Assembly: GCA_028291265.1 (NCBI GenBank)
Contig: JAQGIK010000143.1
Coordinates: 91,342 to 155,341, forward strand
From: Caulobacter sp.
Lineage (GTDB): Bacteria; Pseudomonadota; Alphaproteobacteria; Caulobacterales; Caulobacteraceae
Direction of reading: 5' to 3'
DNA: 64,000 nucleotides
Shown: positions 18,471 to 26,799 of the stretch, one piece after another
How the letters are laid out: every line of letters begins with the position of its first letter
How positions within the stretch are numbered: position 1 is the first letter of the stretch
Position numbers and translations under genes: made by a program
The notes under the pieces: generated by a model
Database searches by the model: none
Seen by the model: the letters and a program-made list of their open reading frames with translations, nothing else
Told to the model about the DNA's origin: nothing

Positions 18471-18530
18471 GTCTGACGCGGGTCTGACGCGATAGTGTCA
18501 CGCGCGCCAAGGCGAACAAGTTGGCGCGCG
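18471..18530. promoter_or_regulatory. Tandem and inverted repeats in a divergent promoter
   Basis: Between the LysR gene (starts 18440) and the fused dehydrogenase (starts 18701) there are two tandem copies of GTCTGACGCG at 18471-18480 and 18482-18491. A perfect 10-base inverted repeat follows, CGCGCGCCAA at 18501-18510 and TTGGCGCGCG at 18521-18530, with a 10-base spacer. They are candidate operators for the adjacent LysR protein. The rest of the 260-base gap shows no gene. Confidence 0.5.
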
Positions 18531-18700
18531 ACGCTGTTTTAGGACGATCCGTCCATAAACCCGGGGCTGGCCTCGCCAACTCCTGATGGAATCTCCCAAG
18601 TTTCCGAGCCTTACGCATTAGACGCGGGCCTGCTGCAAACCCCAGACATGAACTTGGCGCCGCCGCGTTCGCGGCGCCCACGAAACGATGGGGATGGGCG

Positions 18701-20941
18701 ATGTCCACGGCCGAACAGGAAGAGATCACCCGCGTCCTCGAGCGCTTTGTCCCGGACCGCGCCGCCGCACGGCGCGCCTTTCAAGGCGGCCCAGCGATGG
18801 ATCGCGACCTGTGGAACGGGCTGGCGGAGCTTGGCCTGACGGGAGCCGGCATCCCTGAGGCGATGGGTGGCTCGGAGATCGATCTGGGGACCGAGGTCGC
18901 CATCGCCCAGACCCTGGCTGCCAGGACCGCGCCATTGCCGATGACCTCGGTGATCCTCGCGGCGCACATCCTTGGCGCGGGCAGTGGCGAGGCGGCGAAT
19001 ATCGCCGCGAAGCTGGCGGCGGGGGAAACCGTCGTTGGCGCGGCCCTGGCGGCCGACTCCCTGACGCCGCCGGTCCTGTCGGTCGGTGGCGGCCGGATCA
19101 CCGGCGAGATGGGGCTGGTGATGGACGGCGCGGCCCTGGAGGTCCTGCTGGTCCCGGTCGATGGCCGCTGGTGGGCGGTGGACGTCTCGGCGCCGGGCGT
19201 GACCCGCGAGGAAGCACGCAGCTTTGACGCCACCCGCCGGCTGGCGACCATCAGTTTCGCCGGAGCGGCAGCCGTGCCGGTCTCGGACTTCCCGCTCGAC
19301 TCGGTCCTGGCGCTGGCGTGGACCCTGCTAGCGGCGGAGTGCGTGGCGGTGTCCGACGCCGCCCTCAGCCTGACCCGCGACTATTGCCTGACCCGCGAGC
19401 AGTTCGGGGAAAAGATCGGCCGCTTCCAGGCCATCAAGCACAAGCTGGCCGACTGCCTGGTGTCGGTCGAGGGCGCCAAGTCCGCGGTGTTCGGCGCCGT
19501 GCGCTCCCAGGCCGGCGGCGTGCCGGATCTGCGGGCCGCCCGCCTGGCCAAGATCGTCGCCGGGGCGGCCGGCGTGTTCGTCGCCACCGAATGCGTCCAG
19601 ATCCACGGGGCGATCGGGGCGACCTGGGAGCATGACCTGCATCTGCTGCTGCGCCGCGCCAAGGCCGCCCAGCTGACGCTCGGCTCCAACGACCTGCATC
19701 TGGACATTCTTTCGGCCGACCTTCTCGAGGAAGCGGCCCAGCGCCGCCGGGGCGAGGCCCGGCCGGTGAAGAAGCTGGAGGACGAGTTCAGCCTGCAGCC
19801 GGAAGACCACGCCTTCATCGCGAAGCTGCGCGCCTGGCTCGACGAACATGTCACCGAGGAAAAGCTGGCCCAGCTGCGCAGCCGCAGCATCCCCGTCCTT
19901 CAGGCCTGGCAGGCGGAAATGGCCGAGGCCGGCTGGGCCGGTATCCATTGGCCGAAGGAATACGGCGGCCTGGAAGCCAGCTTCACCCAGCAGGTGCTCT
20001 ACCACTCCGAACTGGCCTCGCGCGGCCTGCCGCCACTGATCGGTAATCGGGGCCTGAGCCTGACCGCCCCCACCATCATCGTGCACGGCACATCGGACCA
20101 GAAGGCGCGCTTCGTCGAGGCCTCGCGCCGCGGTGACATCCTGTGGGCCAGCGGATTCTCCGAGCCCGGCGCCGGGTCGGACCTCGCCTCGCTGCGCACC
20201 CGGGGCGTGGTCGAGGGCGACCACATCGTCGTCAACGGCATGAAGATCTGGACCAGCGGCGCGGACTTCTGCCACTGGATGTACACCCTGATCCGCACCG
20301 GACCGCTGGTTCCCAAGCATGCCGGCATCTCCTGTGTGATGATCCCGCTGGACGCCGAGGGAGTGACCATCCGGCCGATCCGCCGCCTCGACGGCGATCC
20401 CCATTTCAACGAGGTCTTCCTCGACAACGTGCGGGTGCCGCTGAGCAACCTGATCGGCGAGATCAACGAAGGCTGGAAGGTCACCAAGACCACCCTGGCC
20501 CACGAGCACTCCACCAACTTCCTGGGCGCCCAGCAGCGCCAGATCTTCCTCGTCGAACGGCTGCTCGGGCAACTGGCCCGGCGCGAGGCGGCGGCGGGAA
20601 TCGACCACGGCCTGCGCAGGCGGATGGCCCAGTCCTGGATCAATACCCAGCTGCTGCGGCTGCACGGCCTGCGCAACATGTCGACCATCCTGGACGGCGG
20701 CGAGCCGGGCGCCGAAGGGTCGGTGCTCAAGCTGTTCGGCCAGGAGGAAGAGCGGCGGGTCTACGAACTGCAGGTCGATCTGCGCGGGCCCGAGGGACTG
20801 ACCCTCGACCGGCCCGGCAAGGCCTACCTGGGCGCCCGCACCGCCACCATCGGCGGCGGCACCAGCGAGATTCACCGCAACAAGATCGCCGAGCGGGTGA
20901 TGGGCATGCCGCGCGATCCCTGGGCGGACGACTGGAACTAG
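18701..20941 (+). CDS. Fused two-domain acyl-CoA dehydrogenase
   Basis: A 746-residue protein with two complete acyl-CoA dehydrogenase modules. Residues 1 to about 345 resemble the small subunit type (REQFGEKIGRFQAIKHKLADC, QIHGAIGATWEHD). After a linker of about 20 residues, residues 365-746 resemble the large subunit type (SGFSEPGAGSDLASL, MKIWTSGADFCHW, GGGTSEIHRNKIAERVMGMPR). The Glu376 position is Gly (718-720), while a Glu is kept in LAHEHST (Glu602), aligned with the GFERG Glu of the split enzymes. The order is small-large, the reverse of the two split pairs in this window. It is followed after 2 bases by a crotonase, so dehydrogenation and hydration or isomerisation are coupled. Confidence 0.9.
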   Translation: MSTAEQEEITRVLERFVPDRAAARRAFQGGPAMDRDLWNGLAELGLTGAGIPEAMGGSEIDLGTEVAIAQTLAARTAPLPMTSVILAAHILGAGSGEAANIAAKLAAGETVVGAALAADSLTPPVLSVGGGRITGEMGLVMDGAALEVLLVPVDGRWWAVDVSAPGVTREEARSFDATRRLATISFAGAAAVPVSDFPLDSVLALAWTLLAAECVAVSDAALSLTRDYCLTREQFGEKIGRFQAIKHKLADCLVSVEGAKSAVFGAVRSQAGGVPDLRAARLAKIVAGAAGVFVATECVQIHGAIGATWEHDLHLLLRRAKAAQLTLGSNDLHLDILSADLLEEAAQRRRGEARPVKKLEDEFSLQPEDHAFIAKLRAWLDEHVTEEKLAQLRSRSIPVLQAWQAEMAEAGWAGIHWPKEYGGLEASFTQQVLYHSELASRGLPPLIGNRGLSLTAPTIIVHGTSDQKARFVEASRRGDILWASGFSEPGAGSDLASLRTRGVVEGDHIVVNGMKIWTSGADFCHWMYTLIRTGPLVPKHAGISCVMIPLDAEGVTIRPIRRLDGDPHFNEVFLDNVRVPLSNLIGEINEGWKVTKTTLAHEHSTNFLGAQQRQIFLVERLLGQLARREAAAGIDHGLRRRMAQSWINTQLLRLHGLRNMSTILDGGEPGAEGSVLKLFGQEEERRVYELQVDLRGPEGLTLDRPGKAYLGARTATIGGGTSEIHRNKIAERVMGMPRDPWADDWN

Positions 20942-20943
20942 CG

Positions 20944-21744
20944 ATGACCCACGCCTTCGAGGATCTGACCGTCGAGATTCGCCAGTCGGTTGGCTGGATC
21001 ATCATTGACCGCGGCGACGGCCGGAACGCCTTGCGGCCCGGATCGCTGAAGGAAATCTGCATCGCGATGGACCGCCTGACCGGCGACGACGCGGTCCGCG
21101 CCATCGTCCTGTCCGGAGCCGGCAAGCATTTCAGCGCCGGAGCCGATTTCGCCTTCCTGCAAGACCTCGCGGTGATGCCCGGCATGGCCATCAAGTCGCA
21201 GATCTACGAGGTGTTTCAGGGCGCGGCGCGGCGGCTGTACCATTGCCCAAAGCCGACGGTGGCGGCGATCAACGGCGCGGCCGTGACGGTGGGGTGCGAG
21301 CTGTCCCTGGCCTGCGACTTCCGGCTGGTGTCGCCGACCGCGGTGTTCCAGGAAAGCTGGATTCGCCTGGGGCTGATGCCGCCGCTCGGCGGTCTCTACC
21401 TGCTGCCCAGGATGGTCGGGCTCAGCCTCGCCAGCGAGATGGCGTTGCGCGGCCGGGCCGTCAACGCCGAGGAGGCCGTGCGGATCGGCCTGGCCTCGGA
21501 ACAGGCCGACGACGCGGCCGATCTTGCGGCCAGGGCCCAGGCCCTGGCGCTGGAACTGGCCGGCCTCCCGCCGCTTGCCTATCGCTCGGTCAAGGAGGCC
21601 ATGCATCGCGGGCTGGACGCCAGTATGGAAGGTGAATGGTCGGCCAATGTGCTGAACCAGAGCCTGCTGCTGGGGACCGACGACTTCAAGGAGGGTCTCG
21701 CCGCGGTCATGGAGCGCCGGCCAGGACAGTTTACGGGACGCTGA
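20944..21744 (+). CDS. Enoyl-CoA hydratase/isomerase (crotonase) family
   Basis: A 266-residue crotonase from ATG 20944, two bases after the fused dehydrogenase. It has KHFSAGADFAFLQ and AAVTVGCELSLACD for the oxyanion hole. The loop that carries the hydratase glutamates reads FQESWIRLGLMPPLGG, so neither Glu is in the standard place. This leaves the reaction open (hydratase, isomerase or hydrolase of the superfamily). It lies in a plus-strand unit with the fused dehydrogenase and the 2-hydroxyacid dehydrogenase. Confidence 0.85.
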   Translation: MTHAFEDLTVEIRQSVGWIIIDRGDGRNALRPGSLKEICIAMDRLTGDDAVRAIVLSGAGKHFSAGADFAFLQDLAVMPGMAIKSQIYEVFQGAARRLYHCPKPTVAAINGAAVTVGCELSLACDFRLVSPTAVFQESWIRLGLMPPLGGLYLLPRMVGLSLASEMALRGRAVNAEEAVRIGLASEQADDAADLAARAQALALELAGLPPLAYRSVKEAMHRGLDASMEGEWSANVLNQSLLLGTDDFKEGLAAVMERRPGQFTGR

Positions 21745-21747
21745 GAC

Positions 21748-22701
21748 ATGGACGGCAAGCCACGCATCCTGCTGAACAGCCCGTCACTGAAGGGCCTGAG
21801 GCGCAGGCTGGACGAGAGCTTCGAGACCGTGGCGCTGTGGGAGTATCCCGACATCGCGGCGTTGCGCGCGGCGCCGGGGGGCGTGCCGAGGGCCATGCTG
21901 GCCGGAGGCGGCGTTCGACGCCGGCATTTCGACGAACTGCCCGGACTGGAACTGATCGTCTCGTTCGGCTCGGGCTATGACGGCATTGACTTGGAGCTGG
22001 CCCGGGAGCGCGGCATCCAGGTCGCCAACTGTCCGGGCGCAAACAGCGCCGATGTGGCCGATCATGCGCTCGCCCTGATGCTGAGCCTGGTGAAGAACGT
22101 GATCTCTGGCGACCGGCTGGTGCGGGACGGCGGCTGGACCGCAGCCCACCGGGGCGGAGTCAGTGGCTCACTCCGGGGGTTGAAGGTTGGCGTCCTGGGT
22201 CTCGGGACCATTGGCCGTCTGGCCGCCGACCGGCTCAAGGCCTTCGGCTGCGACATCGCCTGGTGGGGCCCGCGCCCCAAGGAGACCCCCTACCGCCGGG
22301 CGGAAGGTCTGCTGGCCCTGGCGACGGAGAGCGACGTGCTGCTGGTGACGTTGCGGGCCGACCACGGCAACACGGGCGTCATCGACCAGGCTGTGATCGA
22401 GGCCCTCGGTCCGCGCGGTTGCCTGATCAATGTGGCCCGTGGCCTGGCGGTGGACGAGGATGCCTTGATCGCCGCACTCAAGGACGGACGCCTCGGGTGC
22501 GCCGGCCTCGATGTCTTCGAAAGCGAGCCGACCCCGGCCGCGCGCTGGGCGGAAGTTCCCAATGTGGTGCTGACGCCCCACTCGGGGGGCAATACGCGCG
22601 CGGCGCTGCTGGCCACCCTCGACCTGGCCAAGGCCAACTTCGACGCCTTCTTCGCCGGCCGGCCGATCCTCACCCCTGTGCCGGAGATGGCCGACGGCTA
22701 G
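21748..22701 (+). CDS. D-2-hydroxyacid dehydrogenase, probably NADP-linked
   Basis: A 317-residue member of the D-isomer-specific 2-hydroxyacid dehydrogenase family, which interconverts 2-oxo and D-2-hydroxy acids. The Rossmann motif GLGTIG is in LKVGVLGLGTIGRLAADRL; basic residues in WWGPRPK after the second strand favour NADP(H). Catalytic Arg (VTLRADHGN), Glu (DVFESEP) and His (TPHSGGNT) are present. The start is ATG 21748, three bases after the crotonase stop. The TAG overlaps the convergent NUDIX stop in CTAG (22698-22701). Hydroxypyruvate or glyoxylate reductase is the nearest general match. Confidence 0.85.
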   Translation: MDGKPRILLNSPSLKGLRRRLDESFETVALWEYPDIAALRAAPGGVPRAMLAGGGVRRRHFDELPGLELIVSFGSGYDGIDLELARERGIQVANCPGANSADVADHALALMLSLVKNVISGDRLVRDGGWTAAHRGGVSGSLRGLKVGVLGLGTIGRLAADRLKAFGCDIAWWGPRPKETPYRRAEGLLALATESDVLLVTLRADHGNTGVIDQAVIEALGPRGCLINVARGLAVDEDALIAALKDGRLGCAGLDVFESEPTPAARWAEVPNVVLTPHSGGNTRAALLATLDLAKANFDAFFAGRPILTPVPEMADG

Positions 22702-23435
22702 CGGGCCCGCGCCGGCTCTTCACGGCGTCCGTAGCCGGCGACCTCGTCGAGCACGATGAACACCCCGTCGGCCCGAACCTCCCGGCGCGGCTGGACCGGG
22801 ACGCGGGGATGATGGGCCGTGGCGGCCAGGGCATCGGCGACGGTGCGGCTCCGCGCCAGTCGCTCCAGGTTCATCCGGGTCGGGAAGATCACGAGCCGCT
22901 CGCCGGCCTTGGCCAAGGCCAGAGCCCGGGCCGGCGCCAGCCATTCGGCGTCCACGGTCTCGAAGCCGTCGCTGACCAGGTCGCCCACCGTGTCCAGGCC
23001 ACACAGGAAGAAGTGGGTGTCGAAGCGCTTGGGCGCGAAATCCGGCGTAATCCAATGGGCGAAGGGATGCAGCGCGTCCAGGTTCGGCCATAGGCCGTGA
23101 ACCCCCAGGGCCTGGGCGTAGCCGCCCACCCCGGCCTCGCCACCCGCCTCCCCGCTCTCTGTCTGGCCGATCAATAGGCCTGTCTCCTCAAAGAGCTCGC
23201 GATAGCCGGCGATTCGCAGCGCCCGCTCCGGAGGCGTCAACGCCTCGCCGCCGACGGCGCGCGTGTGATTGGCGTCGGCCGGGTCGACGAGGCCGCCCGG
23301 AAACACCAGGGCGGAAGCGAAATGCGCCTCGCTGTGCCGACGCACCATCAGGACTTCCAGTTCGCCGGCGTCGCGGACTAGCAGGACGGTGGCTGCGGGC
23401 CGGGCCGTGGCCGACTTGGTGACTGGCTCGGTCAT
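22698..23435 (-). CDS. NUDIX hydrolase
   Basis: A 245-residue NUDIX protein from ATG 23433-23435. It has FPGGLVDPAD and the core of the Nudix box, RELFEETGLL, preceded by GGEALTPPERALRIAGY. The layout, with a long loop between the Gly-rich strand and REUxEExGU, resembles NUDT19-like enzymes, some of which cleave CoA or acyl-CoA. Such an activity would suit its position, overlapping a hydratase gene by 4 bases, but it is inference. Last gene of the minus-strand run that begins at 33857. Confidence 0.85.
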   Translation of the reverse strand: MTEPVTKSATARPAATVLLVRDAGELEVLMVRRHSEAHFASALVFPGGLVDPADANHTRAVGGEALTPPERALRIAGYRELFEETGLLIGQTESGEAGGEAGVGGYAQALGVHGLWPNLDALHPFAHWITPDFAPKRFDTHFFLCGLDTVGDLVSDGFETVDAEWLAPARALALAKAGERLVIFPTRMNLERLARSRTVADALAATAHHPRVPVQPRREVRADGVFIVLDEVAGYGRREEPARAR

Positions 23436-24298
23436 TCGCGCTTCTCCCTGATGGCCAGACGGGCAAGGCCGTCCCGCACCACGACCGCGCCGCGCTCGAC
23501 GGCCGCCGCCTGAAACGTCACCTCGCCCGGCCCTGTCCAAAGGTCCAGTCGGATCGTCTCGCCCGGATAGACCGGGTTGACGAAGGTCATCGACAGTTCT
23601 CCCAGTCGGGTCGGATCCAGATCACAGATCACCTCGAGCAGCGCCGCGCCGATCAGACCATAGGTCGCCAGGCCATGCAGGATCGGTCGATCAAATCCGG
23701 CGCCACGGGCAACGGCCGGGTCGGCATGCAGCGGATTGCGATCGCCACAAAGGCGGTAGAGCAGGGCCTGGTTCGGTCGGGTGACGATCTGCAGCGTCTT
23801 GGCCGGCGGCCCCCGATCAGCGAGCTGGCCTTGGGCCGCGGGCGCGGGTCCGCCGAAACCGCCGAGGCCGCGGAGCAGCCCCGCCCGGCGCAGGGTGGCG
23901 ACCGGCGCCCCGGCCTCGTCCAGCAGTCGGGTTTCAGTTTCCAGAACGGCCCCGCGCCCACTGCCCCTGTCCCACAAACCGGTCACCCGGCTGGAGGCGC
24001 TGACCCGCCCGGCAGGGGTCAGGGGTCGATGGAAGGTGGCGGATTGCGAGAGGTGCGCCGTTGCGCCGGGCGAGGCGCCGAGCATGGCCGGGCTGACCCC
24101 GGCCCGGAACGCCGCCATGGTCGCGAAGGTCGGCAGGACCTCGAGCCCAGCCTCCTGCACGAACACAAGCCTGGCCGGGTCGAGGGGATCGGCGCCCATT
24201 CCCAGCGCCAGCGCATAGAGCATCACATCGCCGGCCGACCAGGCGTAGGTCCGCCATGGCGTCTCGAAGCCGAGGATATCGGGAAAGGCGCGCCGCAT
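23432..24298 (-). CDS. MaoC-type 2-enoyl-CoA hydratase (hydratase 2)
   Basis: A 288-residue protein with an N-terminal hot-dog domain and a C-terminal MaoC domain. The hydratase 2 signature YRLCGDRNPLHADP lies at about residues 181-194, with GFDRPILHGLATYG after it, so the catalytic Asp/His pair is intact. It is therefore an (R)-specific enoyl-CoA hydratase, as in peroxisomal multifunctional enzyme type 2. AGGA lies six bases before its ATG. A terminator-like hairpin (24314-24353) sits between it and the upstream TonB receptor, so its expression may be lower or separately driven. Confidence 0.9.
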   Translation of the reverse strand: MRRAFPDILGFETPWRTYAWSAGDVMLYALALGMGADPLDPARLVFVQEAGLEVLPTFATMAAFRAGVSPAMLGASPGATAHLSQSATFHRPLTPAGRVSASSRVTGLWDRGSGRGAVLETETRLLDEAGAPVATLRRAGLLRGLGGFGGPAPAAQGQLADRGPPAKTLQIVTRPNQALLYRLCGDRNPLHADPAVARGAGFDRPILHGLATYGLIGAALLEVICDLDPTRLGELSMTFVNPVYPGETIRLDLWTGPGEVTFQAAAVERGAVVVRDGLARLAIREKRE

Positions 24299-24313
24299 CC
24301 GATCCTGCCGTTC

Positions 24314-24353
24314 AAAAAGGGAAACGGCGACGACCCGGCCCTAGGTCGCCGCC
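24314..24353 (-). terminator. Rho-independent terminator or attenuator after a TonB receptor
   Basis: On the minus strand, a 10-base-pair stem (arms at 24344-24353 and 24326-24335, one G-U pair) with an 8-base loop is followed by GTTTCCCTTTTTG. It starts 38 bases past the TonB receptor stop and ends only 15 bases before the ATG of the hydratase at 24298. It could end the receptor message or act as a polarity point within the run. Confidence 0.65.
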
Positions 24354-24391
24354 GCGGAGAGCGCGGGAGAGAGACGCGCCCTCCCCTCAGT

Positions 24392-26575
24392 CTACTGGAA
24401 CTTGAAGCCAACCTTGGCTCCGAAGCGCCGCGGCGCGGCGTAGATGCCGGTGTCACCGCTGGTCGAGGTGTTGACGTTGGCGAAGTATTCCTCGTCGGTG
24501 AGGTTGTCGCCCCACAGGGTGATCTTCCACGGGCTGTCCGGGGTCGGCGACCAGGAGGCCTCCAGCCGCAGCAGGGTGTAGGACGGCTGCTTGACGCGGT
24601 TGCCGACGTCCCAGGCGAACTCCGAGGTGTAGTAGAGTGAACCGGTGACATCCGCTTCGCCGCCCCACAGCTCGGTCTCGTAGGTCAAGCTGGCGTTTGC
24701 CGTCCATTCCGGCGCCCGGATCAGCGGGTTGCCAGACACGTCCGACGGCGTATCGATGTTGCCGCAGGGATAGGGCGCCGCGCCGCAGGCGGCCGCCGAA
24801 CGGGGCACCAGCACGCTGGCGCCCGTGAAGTCCTCGTATTTGGCGTCCAGGTAGGCGACACCGATGTTGTAGCGCCAGTTGCCGTTGATCCGGTCGGAGA
24901 TCAGGATCTCCGCGCCGCTGATCTTGGCGTTAGAGGCGTTCTGCAACAGGCTGGTGCCGGTGATCGGGTCCAGGCTGCGCAGGACCTGCAGGTCCTTGTA
25001 GTCGTAGTTGAAGACCTCGGCGGTGATGTCGACGCCGAATTTCGAGGACTTCATGCCCACCGCCCAGGCGGTGATGGTCTCAGGATCGACGGGCGTGCCG
25101 TCGAAGGCGGTCGTATTGTAGACACCGCTTTTAAAGCCCGTGCTGTTGGTCAGGTAGACGTTCAGCTCGTCATCGATCTCATAACGCGCCGTCAGCCGGT
25201 AGGTGGTGCTCTCCCAATCCTGCTCGGCGCATTTGGCCGCCGGCGGCGCGGTGTTCTTGCAGGACAGCCGGATCGTGTTGTTGGACCGGTTCCGGAGGCT
25301 CTTTTCCTCGTAATTGTACCGCATGCCGCCAATGAACGAGAGCTGCTCGGTGGTGTGCCAGGTCACCTCGAAATAGGGCGAGATGGCGTCGGTCTCGGCG
25401 GTGGCATAGGTGCGGGAGGTGGTCGCCCCGCTCTGGGCCTTGTGCAACTTGCGCTGGGCCTTGTCGGAAATCCAGAACACCCCGGCCAGCCATTCAATCG
25501 GTCCGTCGGTGTTCGACGTCGCGATGAATTCTTGGGTGTAAGTGTGGGTCGGGCCACCGAACCGCAGAGAGTTCTGCGGCAGGTTGCTCATGTCGTTGTC
25601 GGTCAGCGACGAGTTCTTGTTGATCCGCGCCGAGGTGATCGAGGTCAGAGTGAAGGGCTGGAAATCATAGGCGACGGTGACGGCCGCGCCCGCGTTGCGG
25701 TTCTTGGCATAGGGAATGAAGCTCAGGGCCACTTCGCCCCGTCGCTCGCCGATGATCGCGCCCGCAGTCCTGACCGCCGAGGCGTTGCCATCGACCGGGA
25801 TGTTGGCATAGCCGGTTGAGGTGTTGTGCTTGGAATAATCCAGGGCCAAGGTCACCGACAGGGCGTCCGTGGGCTCCCAGAGCAGTTTGGTGCGGAAGCT
25901 GTAGTTGTCGGCGGAGATCAGGTTCTTACCGGTAACGATATCCTTGATATAGCCGTCGTCGCGCGTGAAGCTGGCGGCGAAGTTGGCGGCCAGGCCTTCG
26001 GCGATCGGGGCGTTGGCGTAAATCTGACCTTCCCAGCCATTGTAGCTGAAGATGCCCAGTTCGCCGTTCACTTCGAAGACGTCGTCCGGATTGCGGGTCA
26101 CGATGTTGATCGCGCCGCCGGTGGCGTTCCGGCCATACAGCGTGCCTTGCGGTCCCTTGAGGACCTCGACCCGGGCGACGTTGTTGAAGTCGATGAAGCC
26201 GCCGTACTGGCTGGCGATGTAGACGCCGTCCACATAGAGGGCGACGTTGGGCGAGTCGCCGGGCGAGGAGTTCTTGGTGGCGACCCCGCGGATGCTGGGT
26301 TGGGCGACATTGCCGTTCTGGGTGAACTGCAGGCCGGGAGTCATCCGGCTGAGTTCCGTCGTCTGGGTGACGCCGATCGCTTCCAGCTTTTCACCGGAGG
26401 CCGCGTCCACCGTCAGGGGAACGTCCATCAGCTTTTCTTCCCGCCGCTGGGCGGTGATGACCAGCTCATCGACGGAATTGTCGACCGCCGGCTCGGGCGG
26501 GGTCTGCGCATAGGCTATGCCGGGCAGGACCACCATGGCCGCCCCGGCCAGCAAGAATTTCGTGAACGTGTTCAC
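24392..26575 (-). CDS. TonB-dependent outer-membrane receptor
   Basis: A 727-residue receptor. The GTG start at 26573-26575 follows GGGGAG. The signal peptide MNTFTKFLLAGAAMVVLPG ends near IAYAQ. The TonB box is DELVITAQRRE near residue 36, the plug domain carries GPQGTLYGRNATGGAIN, and the barrel ends in FGAKVGFKFQ with a terminal aromatic-type strand. It imports a large or scarce substrate across the outer membrane using TonB-ExbBD energy. It is the second of two receptors in the run; the pair and the neighbouring amidohydrolase and beta-oxidation genes suggest a hydrophobic carbon source and not iron, but this is inference. Confidence 0.93.
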   Translation of the reverse strand: MNTFTKFLLAGAAMVVLPGIAYAQTPPEPAVDNSVDELVITAQRREEKLMDVPLTVDAASGEKLEAIGVTQTTELSRMTPGLQFTQNGNVAQPSIRGVATKNSSPGDSPNVALYVDGVYIASQYGGFIDFNNVARVEVLKGPQGTLYGRNATGGAINIVTRNPDDVFEVNGELGIFSYNGWEGQIYANAPIAEGLAANFAASFTRDDGYIKDIVTGKNLISADNYSFRTKLLWEPTDALSVTLALDYSKHNTSTGYANIPVDGNASAVRTAGAIIGERRGEVALSFIPYAKNRNAGAAVTVAYDFQPFTLTSITSARINKNSSLTDNDMSNLPQNSLRFGGPTHTYTQEFIATSNTDGPIEWLAGVFWISDKAQRKLHKAQSGATTSRTYATAETDAISPYFEVTWHTTEQLSFIGGMRYNYEEKSLRNRSNNTIRLSCKNTAPPAAKCAEQDWESTTYRLTARYEIDDELNVYLTNSTGFKSGVYNTTAFDGTPVDPETITAWAVGMKSSKFGVDITAEVFNYDYKDLQVLRSLDPITGTSLLQNASNAKISGAEILISDRINGNWRYNIGVAYLDAKYEDFTGASVLVPRSAAACGAAPYPCGNIDTPSDVSGNPLIRAPEWTANASLTYETELWGGEADVTGSLYYTSEFAWDVGNRVKQPSYTLLRLEASWSPTPDSPWKITLWGDNLTDEEYFANVNTSTSGDTGIYAAPRRFGAKVGFKFQ

Positions 26576-26763
26576 AGTAGTTCTCCCCTTCAGGTCTTCT
26601 TAGCGTCAGCTAACCGGAGGGAAGGCGATGGCGAAAATCCGCTCTTTGGGGCGCTCAAGAGATTTCCACATAAGTCTTTTGCGCGCCCCTTGGAAATGCG
26701 GGAGCTGCAGGCAGGCGAACTACTCGTCCGAGATGTTGAGTCGTTTGCTTGCAATTCAAGAGA

Positions 26764-26792
26764 GGGCTGACGGCGACGATTTCCGCCAGCCC
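26764..26792 (-). terminator. Hairpin after the upstream TonB receptor
   Basis: On the minus strand, GGGCTGGCGG (26783-26792) pairs with CCGTCAGCCC (26764-26773) through 10 base pairs with one G-U pair and a 9-base loop. It lies just past the stop of the receptor at 26800. The tail TCTCTTGAATTG is only moderately U-rich, so termination may be partial. The remaining gap to 26576 holds no gene that I can see and probably contains a promoter for the second receptor. Confidence 0.5.
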
Positions 26793-26799
26793 CTGGAGT

